Source of the DNA: Urechis unicinctus
Lineage: Eukaryota > Annelida > Polychaeta > Xenopneusta > Urechidae
Length of the DNA: 64,000 nt
NCBI GenBank assembly: GCA_034190875.2
Contig: CM067354.1
Coordinates: forward strand, 34,787,877 to 34,851,876
Direction: 5' to 3'
Positions 22,442-33,560 of the stretch are shown here, piece after piece (the stretch's first letter is position 1; each line of letters opens with the position of its first letter). The position numbers were made by a program, and so were the translations under genes. The notes below the pieces were generated by a model that worked only from the letters and a program-made list of their open reading frames with translations, searched no databases and was not told the DNA's origin.

Positions 22442-23642
22442 GCTGATATATAAATAACTTTGAAATATCGACGATTGAAATAATTATTCACGTAGCATTT
22501 TCTTTTGCAATTATTTTGTCGTAACTTACGATATGTGTTTAAGTCATGATTTACTCCTGCATATTCTTTCTTAGCACACTTAGTCATAATCATATTTTTT
22601 ATTATACCTGCCTGTCATAATATAATTTTATATCTCATATCCAGTACTAATTACCTCCACTTTGTATTCTTCTGCGTATTGAACATTGAATAATAGTTAA
22701 TCACATGTCTCATCAATGTCATTAGTAATCACATATCATAACCTTTTATCAATACCATATATTCTTAAACTTTTTGTTCTTTATACTTACCTCCTCATGT
22801 TTCCATGTAAGTTGTACTTGACAATGACATTGTTAGTATTATACCATCCCATATCAACTTGTATGTTAAGAAACTATCTTATTAGTTTTATACCCTTTGA
22901 CTTGATTCTTGACTCCTTCACAAAATTACATATTTTTCCAGTTTGTACATATTTACTCCATTAAAATGATAAATACATAACTTTCGAATGGCGACGATTG
23001 GATTTGTCTGTCCATGATGTTGTTGTTTTATTTAATTGTCATAATCTAATGGTCATTTAATTTTTCTGTAATTGGAGATACGGTTTCTGTAAGGCCACCC
23101 TAATTAAACATGTTCCACAAGAAAAAGGAAATGTAACTAACCCAACAAATATTATATGTGAATATAATAGTCTTTGTTTATTCACTATTTTCAGACAGCC
23201 ATTTTTTTTTTATTAAGATATTATGACCCTCAACATTACTATAACTAAGTACTGGATAGCGAGACTTGACGACGTGAGTTTTCACCTGATTTTATTGAAA
23301 CTTTGTTGAAGAGATTAATAACTCGATCTTTGAACGGGTTAATGATGTTGAGAAATTTCTATTCATTTGTTTGGCATACGGCCTCTGTCAGTGAAATAGT
23401 ATTTAACAGTTTGAAGCAAACTGGTAACAAATTCTTATTTTGACTTTAGTTTGCACGTGAATGAAAATTAATACCATGGCGGTATTCAGTTACTGATGAA
23501 TGAAAATTACAGGAGACTTGTCATAATATACTGAATAAATTTTAATTCGAAGGAAGAGTTTTGTAACTCTCATTTGGAATTTAGTTTGCTGGTGAATGTA
23601 ATTGTCAGAGTTTAGGGTGGAGTTATGGGTTACAAATAGCGG
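22442..23642. other. AT-rich inter-module DNA of the left arm
   Basis: About 1.2 kb without a credible gene. The 82-codon ORF at 22,716 is hydrophobic and low in complexity. The last 190 bp (from CACGTGAATGAA onwards) resemble the upstream region of module A around 20,465–20,560 and so form the upstream part of module B. Confidence 0.5.
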
Positions 23643-23828
23643 TTGGTGTGTTTATTTGAAAATAGTTTTCATCTGAAATTATTTGTCAGAACAATAATTA
23701 TGGTACACATATATAGACACCATGTTGTTTCCACTGATCCCAAAACATCGAAATTTTGTACATGGAAGTATCCAGATCCGGTGACAAAAACAATTTCCAA
23801 CCTGAATAGGGAAGAACAATGGGTATAA
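23643..23828 (+). CDS. Hypothetical ORF of palindrome module B, left arm
   Basis: 61 codons, a diverged relative of the module A ORF at 20,636. It contains ENSFHLKLFVRTIIMVHIYR and STDPKTSKFCTWKYPDP. The shared upstream DNA and shared SFHLK start show the two arose by duplication before the palindrome formed. The mirror copy is 26,534–26,719. Function unknown; it may be a remnant. Confidence 0.4.
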   Translation: MVCLFENSFHLKLFVRTIIMVHIYRHHVVSTDPKTSKFCTWKYPDPVTKTISNLNREEQWV

Positions 23829-24097
23829 CAAATATTTAATACAAACAGTTTGAGAGTGTAGTAGATGCCACTGGCGAATGGCCAGGATTCATCTCGACCC
23901 CTACCAACCGGATCAAGGTGATTTTGAAGGAGTATTCGTTTTAAACAGGATACATCGTGGTATAGATTCGTTGACTTTTGTATATGTTGTAAGTTTATAT
24001 TTCTTTGTATGCAGACAACCCATTAAACCACACCTGACCTAGCGTGAGTGCAAGAAAGCTTAAGATTCTCTTGAACAGGTTTCTCTCTTTCTTATTC

Positions 24098-26265
24098 TTA
24101 GAGATTAAAACAAAAAGATAATAATTTGTTTTGTTTGTAGGAAGAAGATGAAGACTCGTTAATAAGTTAGAAATAGATATAAATAAATGTTATACCGGTG
24201 TTTGTGTTATTAATCGGACTTGACAAATCTGTGGTATAATTAAACAAGTTGGTAATGTGATTTACTTATTGTCGAATTCACGACACGCTTCTATCGTAAT
24301 TAGATAACGTCTCGTGTCAAACGATTTGATAAATTAATCCTTGTGAGCTGCGGGGTGAAAGTGCTTAAGATTACTCAAGCCTATATCATTGTCGGTCGAT
24401 TTCCCAATCTCCTCAGAAATTACACGATCATTTTGCTGAACTTTGCGCGAAAACGCGACAAAAGAACCCTTTTACTCATTGACTTTCGTCTTCTGTCAAT
24501 GACTTAATAGTTAAGTAATACCTCATGTCAACGACCGGTTAACATTTTAGGGGTGTTGTAGATATAAACACGAGATGGTGAACAGGTTTTTTTTGGTTTT
24601 TGTTTTTGTTTTTTCCTTACTCTTAGAGATTAAAACAAAAAGATAATGATTCGTTTTGTTTGTAGGAAGAAGATGAAGACTCGTTAATAAGTTAGAAATA
24701 GATGTAAATAAATGTTATACCGGTGTTTGTGTTATTAATCGGACTTGACAAATCTGTGGTATAATTAAACAAGTTGGTAATGTGATTTACTTATTGTCGA
24801 ATTCACGACGCGCTTCTATCGTAATTAGATAACGTCTCGTGTCAAACGACAATACGCTTGAGTAATCTTAAGCACTTTCACCTCGCAGCTCACAAGAATT
24901 AATTTATCAAATCGTTTGACACGAGACGTTATCTAATTACGATAGAAGCGCGTCGTGAATTTGACAATAAGTAAATCACATTACCAACTTGTGTAATTAT
25001 ACCAGAGAGAGTGTAATTATACCAGAGATTCGTCAAGTCCGATTAATAACACAAACAACAGTATAACATTTATTGACATAGATTTCTAACTAATTAACGA
25101 GACTTCCAACCTCTTCGTACAAACAAAACAAATTATTATCTTTTTGTTTTAATCTCTAAGATTTACGCTTGAGTAATCTTCATCGCTAAGGGGACGCAAC
25201 TCACAATGACTAATTCATCAAATCGTTTGACACGAAACGTTATCTAATTACGATAGAAGCGCTTCGTGAATTCGACAATAAGTAAATCACATTACCAACT
25301 TGTTATTATACCAGAGATTCGTCAAGTCCGATTAATAACACAAAGACAGTAGTAACATTTATTGACATATATTTCTAACTAATTAACGAGTTTTCCATCC
25401 TCTTCGTACAAACAAAACAAATTATTATCTTTTTGTTTTAATCTCTAAGATTTACGCTTGAGTAATCTTCATCGCTAAGGGGACGCAACTCACAATGACT
25501 AATTTATCAAATCGTTTGACACGAAACTTTATCTAATTACGATAGAAGCGCGTCGTGAATTCGACAATAAGTAAATCACATTACCAACTTTTGTAATTAT
25601 ACCAGAGATTCGTCAAGTCCGATTAATAACACAAACAACAGTATAACATTTATTGACATATATTTCTAACTAATTAACGAGACTTCCATCCTCTTCGTAC
25701 AAACAAAACAAATTATTATCTTTTTGTTTTAATCTCTAAGAGTAAGGAAAAAACAAAAACAAAAACCAAAAAAAACCTGTTCACCATCTCGTGTTTATAT
25801 CTACAACACCCCTAAAATGTTAACCGGTCGTTGATATGAGGTATTACTTAACTATTAAGTCATTGACAGAAGACGAAAGTCAATGAGTAAAAGGGTTCTT
25901 TTGTCGCGTTTTCGCTCAAAGTTCAGCAAAATGATCGTGTAATTTCTGAGGAGATTGGGAAATCGACCGACAATGATATACACTTGAGTAATCTTAAGCA
26001 CTTTCACCCCGCAGCTCACAAGGATTAATTTATCAAATCGTTTGACCCGAGACGTTATCTAATTACGATAGAAGCGCGTCGTGAATTCGACAATAAGTAA
26101 ATCACATTACCAACTTGTTTAATTATACCACAGATTTGTCAAGTCCGATTAATAACACAAACACCGGTATAACATTTATTTATATCTATTTCTAACTTAT
26201 TAACGAGTCTTCATCTTCTTCCTACAAACAAAACAAATTATTATCTTTTTGTTTTAATCTCTAAG
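24098..26265. repeat. Central cluster of ~290-bp units in alternating orientation
   Basis: Six copies: two on the + strand (24,098–24,380; 24,622–24,850, truncated) and four inverted (24,853–25,160; 25,164–25,449; 25,454–25,740; 25,981–26,265). Each holds the T-rich acceptor-like tract, the EEDED or EED-like tail, AATAAATGTTATAC with an AATAAA poly(A) signal, GGTATAATTA, and GTGTCAAACGA. The three central copies form a subtype with ACAGTATAAC and are more diverged. Two further copies lie at 21.8–22.1 and 28.3–28.5 kb. Confidence 0.85.
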
Positions 26266-26533
26266 AATAAGAAAGAGAGAAACCTGTTCAAGAGAATCTT
26301 AAGCTTTCTTGCACTCACGCTAGGTCAGGTGTGGTTTAATGGGTTGTCTGCATACAAAGAAATATAAACTTACAACATATACAAAAGTCAACGAATCTAT
26401 ACCACGATGTATCCTGTTTAAAACGAATACTCCTTCAAAATCACCTTGATCCGGTTGGTAGGGGTCGAGATGAATCCTGGCCATTCGCCAGTGGCATCTA
26501 CTACACTCTCAAACTGTTTGTATTAAATATTTG

Positions 26534-26719
26534 TTATACCCATTGTTCTTCCCTATTCAGGTTGGAAATTGTTTTTATCACCGGATCTGGATACTTCCAT
26601 GTACAAAATTTCGATGTTTTGGGATCAGTGGAAACAACATGGTGTCTATATATGTGTACCATAATTATTGTTCTGACAAATAATTTCAGATGAAAACTAT
26701 TTTCAAATAAACCCACCAA
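26534..26719 (-). CDS. Hypothetical ORF of module B, right arm
   Basis: Mirror of 23,643–23,828; 61 codons with only two visible residue differences (MVG for MVC, and VIK for VTK). Function unknown. Confidence 0.4.
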   Translation of the reverse strand: MVGLFENSFHLKLFVRTIIMVHIYRHHVVSTDPKTSKFCTWKYPDPVIKTISNLNREEQWV

Positions 26720-27918
26720 CCGCTATTTGTAACCCATAACTCCACCCTAAACTCTGACAATTACATTCACCAGCAAACTAAATTCCAAATGAGAGTTACA
26801 AAACTCTTCCTTCGAATTAAAATTTATTCAGTATATTATGACAAGTCTCCTGTAATTTTCATTCATCAGTAACTGAATACCGCCATGGTATTAATTTTCA
26901 TTCACGTGCAAACTAAAGTCAAAATAAGAATTTGTTACCAGTTTGCTTCAAACTGTTAAATACTATTTCACTGACAGAGGCCGTATGCCAAACAAATGAA
27001 TAGAAATTTCTCAACATCATTAACCCGTTCAAAGATCGAGTTATTAATCTCTTCAACAAAGTTTCAATAAAATCAGGTGAAAACTCACGTCGTCAAGTCT
27101 CGCTATCCAGTACTTAGTTATAGTAATGTTGAGGGTCATAATATCTTAATAAAAAAAATGGCTGTCTGAAAATAGTGAATAAACAAAGACTATTATATTC
27201 ACATATAATATTTGTTGGGTTAGTTACATTTCCTTTTTCTTGTGGAACATGTTTAATTAGGGTGGCCTTACAGAAACCGTATCTCCAATTACAGAAAAAT
27301 TAAATGACCATTAGATTATGACAATTAAATAAAACAACAACATCATGGACAGACAAATCCAATCGTCGCCATTCGAAAGTTATGTATTTATCATTTTAAT
27401 GGAGTAAATATGTACAAACTGGAAAAATATGTAATTTTGTGAAGGAGTCAAGAATCAAGTCAAAGGGTATAAAACTAATAAGATAGTTTCTTAACATACA
27501 AGTTGATATGGGATGGTATAATACTAACAATGTCATTGTCAAGTACAACTTACATGGAAACATGAGGAGGTAAGTATAAAGAACAAAAAGTTTAAGAATA
27601 TATGGTATTGATAAAAGGTTATAATATGTGATTACTAATGACATTGATGAGACATGTGATTAACTATTATTCAATGTTCAATACGCAGAAGAATACAAAG
27701 TGGAGGTAATTAGTACTGGATATGAGATATAAAATTATATTATGACAGGCAGGTATAATAAAAAATATGATTATGACTAAGTGTGCTAAGAAAGAATATG
27801 CAGGAGTAAATCATGACTTAAACACATATCGTAAGTTACGACAAAATAATTGCAAAAGAAAATGCTACGTGAATAATTATTTCAATCGTCGATATTTCAA
27901 AGTTATTTATATATCAGC

Positions 27919-28161
27919 TTATTGGCGTAATAGTTTAAAAACTGGGGGAAAATGCACGTGTGTCTGTATATTGCGAGGAGTGAAGGCAATGTGTGTGGGT
28001 TGGTCAGGTGTAAGTAGAATATCATATCTCTCCTCCATAGGAGAGTGACCCCGCCACTCCAAGTTGAAATCACGTAAGAGTTTGATGAAGAACACATATA
28101 TCTCCTGATGTTTGCGTGTTTCCTTCCGATAATCGCTTTCGTTAATATTGATGTGTACCAT
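27919..28161 (-). CDS. Hypothetical ORF between modules, right arm
   Basis: Mirror of 22,199–22,441 and identical in the translated 80 residues as far as I can see. Function unknown; chance frame not excluded. Confidence 0.3.
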   Translation of the reverse strand: MVHININESDYRKETRKHQEIYVFFIKLLRDFNLEWRGHSPMEERYDILLTPDQPTHIAFTPRNIQTHVHFPPVFKLLRQ

Positions 28162-28622
28162 AATATGTAACCAGCTGGATCCGCGGTACAGCTGTTACAG
28201 TTATAATATGAGTATTTCAGTACCTTCATGTACCAATGTCAAATGAATAGAAACACCCCCAGAGATTGTTCGATAACTGAGGGTCACGCTCGACCGACAC
28301 CCAGGGTTGACAATGATATACACTAGTCTTTATCGCTATGGGGCCGCAACTAACAATGACTCAAATCGTTTGACACGAACCGTTACCTAATGATCATAGA
28401 AGCGCATCGTGAATTCGACGATCAGTAAATCACATCACTCAACTGTGTAATTATACCACAGATTCATCAGGTGAGATATATAACACCTCATTATCGTCCT
28501 ATTGAGTCTTTAATAGCAAGTAATTAGCCTCTTCCTCTCTGGTGTTTAACCCCCCTCTGGCGCTCTCTCCGTTCGCATTCCTCGCGCACCCTTTTCCTGT
28601 CTCAGCTTACCTCCCCCAGGGT

Positions 28623-29192
28623 TTACGACTTCCATGGTCGTTTATACGCGCACGTGGTCACTCTCTGAACCTTGACTTCATTTAGCCCAATAAAGCGTGT
28701 GTATGCACCGGCCTTCCGGTAAGTTAATAGCCACTTACTTTTCTTTTGGTCTAACAAGTTGATGGCTCTGTTTGTTTTCAGGTGATCCGGTATAACAGGT
28801 GGTGGGTAGCCGATCACGTGATCTTGGATTGGGTTCACAAAGACGGTCAAATTTGTTACTGCCTCCACACTCAAGTCAGGTCGTTGATTCTGGGCGTAGA
28901 TCAAGTCTGTTTGTGTTATTTCACGCATAGCCCTGTCAAAATCGTCGTTATTCCGTTCTTTGTGACGTAATAAGAATCCATAACTCCCGTTGATTTTAAA
29001 GGCTGAATCGCATTCCTCAAATATATACTGGTTGAGGTTGGGCACATCTTCAGATAAACTATAATTGTAAACAGTTTGCAGGCTTCCAAATCGCGTATGA
29101 GTCCGTATAGCTCTTTCATTCGCAGGCAAGACAGCTTCTGTCGACATAATCATCGATAATCTGTCAATATAAAGATTTCCGTCATTCCTCAA
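28623..29192 (-). CDS. Largest ORF of the palindrome, right arm
   Basis: Mirror of 21,130–21,735, 189 codons, otherwise near-identical. See the left-arm copy for its tentative resemblance to PolB-associated proteins of virus-like elements. The two copies differ by very few changes, which supports a recent common origin or gene conversion. Confidence 0.5.
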   Translation of the reverse strand: MRNDGNLYIDRLSMIMSTEAVLPANERAIRTHTRFGSLQTVYNYSLSEDVPNLNQYIFEECDSAFKINGSYGFLLRHKERNNDDFDRAMREITQTDLIYAQNQRPDLSVEAVTNLTVFVNPIQDHVIGYPPPVIPDHLKTNRAINLLDQKKSKWLLTYRKAGAYTRFIGLNEVKVQRVTTCAYKRPWKS

Positions 29193-29444
29193 TTCTCAAT
29201 TCTCAATTGGCATGTTCGATTTCATACACGTCCATGGCTGTATGTAAAATATCTTCGTCTGCCGTCAACACTAAAACAAAAATAAATAAATAAATAAATG
29301 ACGTATACCTGGTAATTCTATAATTCAGATATTGAAAATAAAATCATACTTACTGCTTTCCATCTCGATTTGTTCCACGGCTTTTAACAAGTCCGCATCA
29401 CTCATCTGTCTACTGCGTTTGTTCACATCATTGAAAGCTTCTAC

Positions 29445-29684
29445 CTATGATCCTGTAACGCCAACTACATATTCGAATCGCTTATAATGAACTGTTTTAT
29501 GTATCCCAAAATATTCCTCTATATCTGGATTTTCCACTGTTTCGTTCACTAAACCAGAATAGCTGGATTCGTAAAATCTTGACTTTGTGGGGTCCGATGT
29601 TAAATAATGATTGGCGTAAATGAGCTCCATTGTTGCTATTTGGAAATATTTCAGATGAAAACTATTTGGAAGTAAAGTTACCAT
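29445..29684 (-). CDS. Hypothetical ORF of module A, right arm
   Basis: Mirror of 20,636–20,875; 79 codons with one visible residue difference (EEYFGI for EEHFGI). Function unknown. Confidence 0.45.
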   Translation of the reverse strand: MVTLLPNSFHLKYFQIATMELIYANHYLTSDPTKSRFYESSYSGLVNETVENPDIEEYFGIHKTVHYKRFEYVVGVTGS

Positions 29685-30519
29685 CCGCTATTTTTAACCC
29701 ATAACTCCACCCCCATTTTGAGAAATATCCAATGGTCAACTTTTAATCCATCTGTCGTTATATTCTCAATGAGAGTTACAACACACTTAAAGACATCTGT
29801 CATTTTTCCCTCCTATGTAAGACTCATATGCTAGTAAGATTCATTCACGTGAAAACTTCAATCGACCACATACTACGGAAAATTGACTTTTAATAGCCAT
29901 TTACAATCTCCTCAATAAAACTATCGAAAATGACCTCACCCAAATACCGCCCATTCATCACATCAGGTCGAAGGTCAACAACCTTCCTAAGGACATAGCC
30001 CCAAATGAACTCACTCGAATACCGTACATTGCGCGAGCCTACTAAGGTCACCAATTCAATATATCACCACATGTCATGGGATAAAGGAAGTTAATAGCAA
30101 CAAATCACCTCGTAAACACCGTCTTCATATCTGAACAGATGGTGAATACTCCACTAACATTAACGCTATCCTTCACTTCTCTTTCAACACCATTACCGCT
30201 AATTGACTTTTAATACCCATTTACAAACTCCTTCTCAATAAAACTCCCAAAAATGACCTCATCCAAAATAGCGCCCCTCCATGAGGTCACCAAAGGTCGC
30301 AAAGATTTCAAGGGCGGAAAATAACGGAACAGATGGTGAAATCACTTTCCAAAAATAGAATGAGGTCATCAAAAAAATACCGCACCGAATCCGCATGCGA
30401 TCGTCACATATTGCGAATCCATGCGATCGTCAGCGAAAAAATAGGGGCGCAATCCACACCATGTAAGTGATTTCCATTATTTAGTTTTTGGTTAAAATAT
30501 TACATAACATTTATGTTCT

Positions 30520-31130
30520 CAGAGTCCGCCGACACACAGATGCAATGTGATTACATCTACACAAGGTTATGGATCCATGTACAGTATTTGCGCCTCTGGT
30601 AATGATTTAACCGCAGTGGGGATGTACTACACGGCGCGTTACCCAGGAAGAACACTGAGGTCATAAGGTTCAGCTGCATGTCAACGTTTTGTATGAATGA
30701 CGACCTAATTACCACTATAAATGCATCATACATGTCATCTTTGTAAGCGTTTAATGAATTATTTACGAAAAAGGATTAAAAGGGTAGATGTTTCATAAGA
30801 AAAGTTAACATAGGGAACTGACGACATAGATGTTTTGTTGGATTATACTGATAATCGTATCAATGATTGATCACATTGATTTTGGCACGTGGGACCCCAC
30901 ATCCTCAGTAGCAGGCATTTTGTAGCCCGTTATTATCAAGTTTTGTGTGCGGTGATTTAATACATATATTAACGCCATTTATAATCAGAATGCTGCCTTT
31001 ACTGACTGCGCAAGGTAATCGGATTCCATATTACTTTATTCAGGCGCTTCCTCTTCGGTTGCTCCCAGCCACAGTGTCCGTTGTACATGCTGTTACTAAC
31101 ATTGATGTAGGCAGATATTCGCAGTGCAGC
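30520..31130 (+). repeat. Old repeat segment, partner at 47.9 kb
   Basis: A strong match to 47,920–48,440: GAGTCCGCCGA, ACAGATGCAA, GACGACCTAATTACCACTA, AAATGCATCATACATG, TTTGTAAGCGTT, AGCAGGC and GCTTCCTCTTCGG. It starts just outside the palindrome. Confidence 0.85.
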
Positions 31131-31309
31131 TCACGCAGCTAATCCCTCGCAATACATTCATTGATCAATAAAGATAGATACTGATGACAAATTTGGAAAC
31201 TAAAATCTTATCATTGCTATGATCATGTTATATGCAGGCATGATAAATGAATAAATCGGTGCATCCTTTGAATGTAAGCACGGAAGAGCAGCGTAGCACC
31301 ATGTCAAAC

Positions 31310-31447
31310 AGAGAGGGAGTGAGAAGAAGAGAGAGAGAGAGGGGGGGGGGGGGATGGAGGGAGAGAGTGATAGAGAGATAGAGAAAGAGGGAGAGCAAGA
31401 GTGAGTTATAGAGAGCCAGAGAGATCCAGAGAGACCCAGAGAGAGTG
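31310..31447 (+). repeat. Purine-rich (GA)n tract with a G run
   Basis: About 135 bp, nearly all G and A, with 14 G in a row near 31,341–31,354. Such mirror-like purine tracts can form triplex (H-DNA) or G-rich structures. It is absent from the 48.4-kb partner at the same place, so it was gained locally. Confidence 0.9.
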
Positions 31448-31454
31448 TATACAA

Positions 31455-31600
31455 GATTGCGTGAAAGTGATAAATGAAAGCAAAAGCATCGAGCTTGAAT
31501 TTGCGTGCCGTCCCCTAAGATTATGGTTGTTCTTGCTCAATACTCTTCACAAATCAAAACAAAAGACATTATGAGACCGCGTGATGTGAGGTTTTTACTT
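31455..31600 (+). repeat. Old repeat segment, partner at 48.5 kb
   Basis: This matches 48,455–48,605: AGCTTGAATT, GCATGCCGTC or GCGTGCCGTC, GTTCTTGCTCA, ACAAA-CAA, and ACAGACATTAT or AAAGACATTAT. Confidence 0.75.
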
Positions 31601-32584
31601 ACGTTTTTTTTCTTTTACATGGAGGTTATTATGCTGCGTGTAAAATGGAGTGAATGGAGCGCGGGATACCTAAAGCAGCGGAAGCGACACCAAAAAGACG
31701 ACAAACGCGTACCATACACTGAACAATGAATACCTATAGTTAGCTGTTCGACGTGGTATTGGTCGACCAGCCTAGAACTTCACTAGTTAAACATATCAGA
31801 GTGCCATTAGATGCGTTGTTTGACTGCCCCTAGTATAAAATATGTGGCAAGTTTCCTTAAAACACTTGTAAAGCATGCTTCTGCCAGTCTTCATTTGCAT
31901 TTGTGGGGACACCAGCAACCACCGCCCTAGTCTGCCTGTTGATATTGATAGTATCATTATAACCCGGTTAAGGAAGAATTATCCTTTATTCATCATTCTT
32001 TCATATAATATGACGTCAATAGCTGCATCAACTTAAGAGTCGGTATGACATAGGGTTGTCAAATGTCGAAAAAACTAACCTTCCTTGCATTTATATGTAC
32101 GTGTACATGTATTTAATTGCGACTCAATTGTGTTATCCTCGTCAATGAAGACAATGTGGTTTGAGCTTCAACTGTCACAAATTACCCAGACTTGTATGCA
32201 ACAAAGGCATGTGTACAAAAGTGCAATCATTAGAAGTTATTGTGCATAGTCTACATTGTCGCGTTTCTGATGTTATTAATAACTGTTGAAGCAGCTCTTG
32301 GTTGGCTGTCATTTGAAATATATGTTTTGCCACGTATTATGCTTCAAAGCTTATTATCGATTTATATTTACATTGGAATTGAATTTTTTCATAATGCCAA
32401 CGATTGATTATCAGTTGTTGAGTACATCGTCGAATGGTATTACGCTGATTCAAATACGACTATGTAATAATTCACTTGGGTAAATTGGCAATCGTCAAAA
32501 CAGTCGACTATTGAAACTGTGATCGAAAATTTCTTATCTGAGAAGATTTTAACAATCAATATAGGAAGTCAGTCTTGTATAATT
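31601..32584. other. Non-coding DNA, no gene recognised
   Basis: Small ORFs (up to 74 codons) without motifs. There is no matching length in the 48.6–49.0 kb partner, so part of this may be an insertion. Confidence 0.4.
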
Positions 32585-32760
32585 GACAATTGCATTATGA
32601 TATATCAGTTAGTGCTGTTGACATGCCGATGACAAATATGCTTACCGTTAACAGAGGCACAATGACCATCAGGTCGGCATCAATAAAGTTCAAGATGCAG
32701 AGAGATACAACAGATAGTGTAAGACGCTCCAACAAAAAAAGGGTAGTCCGCTGCTGAATC
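32585..32760 (+). repeat. Old repeat segment, partner at 50.2 kb
   Basis: Matches 50,165–50,330 (ATTGCATTATGATATATC against ATTGCATTGTGATATATC; GCATCA-TAAAGTTCAA against GCATCATAAAGGTTCAA). It lies before the 33.05-kb segment here, but its partner lies after that segment's partner, so the order has been rearranged. Confidence 0.65.
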
Positions 32761-33049
32761 TCATGTGACATGAGAAGTGGGTACACTACACAGAAAAGGC
32801 TATTTGTTCACCTACACGTACATGAAACATAAGAATAGGGGTGAAAAGACGCAATGGCTCGCATCAATCCCCGGGACTCAGCAAACTGGCTATTCATTAG
32901 AAACAGACCGGATGCTATTTGTTCAACGTAGAGATCGAGTTATTGGCACATTTGTACGATTGCCTTGGCTAAGAAACCTGATATGCACTAGCATGGTTGA
33001 TCCTGAAAAGGCAAATCAGTATGTTGGATGTATACGTTACATGCTTTAC

Positions 33050-33300
33050 TGATTGCAATTAAAAGATAATGATAATGAGTTGATGCATACCATCCACGAG
33101 GCGACACATAGTGGGGGCTGAGGAACATAGCGCATGAAGTTATAGTGTTCTCTGTTCGAACCTCATAATTAGTTGATACGTTATGATTACCGTGGATTAT
33201 GCCGTATATGCCCTCATTAACAACGATGTTATCCTGTCAGATACGATAGCAATGACATTATGTACATCAATAAATAAGCTATATAATATTCAGATGGACT
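33050..33300 (+). repeat. Old repeat segment, partner at 49.0 kb
   Basis: A strong match to 49,010–49,255: GAGTTGATGCATAC, ATAGTGTTCTCT, TTCGAAC, ATACGTTATGATT, CCGTGGAT, GATACGATAGCAATG, CATTATGTACATCAA and ATAAGCTATAT. Confidence 0.85.
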
Positions 33301-33422
33301 TTATGTCATTTAAAATGTTGAATTCGTTTGGCGACATTTTTTAAAGCTACCACATACTGTTTCGGAAGATGATTAGCCCACTTACTCAGTGACCATTATT
33401 TGGCGTTAACGGAAGACAAACC

Positions 33423-33560
33423 GAGAAGTTTATTTGTAATCCTTTAGCTAGATGTCAACTGAATGATTTTTGAAATTGTTCAGTATTTCATTTTGTTACA
33501 GATATGCGTCAATTATGTGCAAATCGAGAATTTATTTGTAATCCTTTAGCTAGAGTCAAC
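33423..33560 (+). repeat. Two ~36-bp direct repeats
   Basis: 33,423–33,459 and 33,525–33,560 share GAGAA-TTTATTTGTAATCC and TTTAGCTAGA-GTCAAC, about 103 bp apart. No element ends are recognised. Confidence 0.8.

Larger units (their letters stand above)
19892..24632 (+). repeat. Left arm of the palindrome
   Basis: Reads outwards to inwards in the + direction and pairs with 25,731–30,457. Coordinates of paired points sum to about 50,350–50,363 across the whole arm, so there are few indels. ORFs at 20,636, 21,130, 22,199, 22,716 and 23,643 each have a mirror ORF in the right arm. Confidence 0.9.
19892..30457. mobile_element. 10.6-kb palindromic element, unclassified, possibly virus-like
   Basis: Two nearly identical inverted arms (19,892–24,632 and 25,731–30,457) enclose a 1.1-kb centre. 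The shared end is GTGGATTGCGC reading inwards, followed by TTTTTCGCTGACGATCGCATG. I see no clear target-site duplication. Each arm carries, from the end inwards, a subterminal repeat region, an ORF module, a second, diverged module, and a ~290-bp 3' unit that is repeated in the centre. No long polymerase, integrase, capsid or reverse-transcriptase frame is visible; the ORFs are short and the copy looks non-autonomous and decayed. It could be a foldback-type transposon, a head-to-head dimer of a linear element, or an inverted duplication of a host segment. Arm identity looks like 98 % or better where I compared, so it is young or homogenised. Confidence 0.85.
25731..30457 (-). repeat. Right arm of the palindrome
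   Basis: Near-exact reverse complement of the left arm. Its outer end differs by an extra ~30-bp duplication around CGATCG/GCATGCGATCG (30,395–30,430). Elsewhere only scattered substitutions and a few short length changes are visible. Confidence 0.9.

Noticed and set aside
22716-22964. 82-codon ORF in the palindrome arm (mirror 27,396–27,644)
   Set aside because: Low-complexity hydrophobic translation of AT-rich DNA; its mirror is expected from the palindrome and is no evidence of coding.
24098-26265. CRISPR-like array at the palindrome centre
   Set aside because: Units are about 290 bp, adjacent, in both orientations and without spacers, in a eukaryotic sequence.
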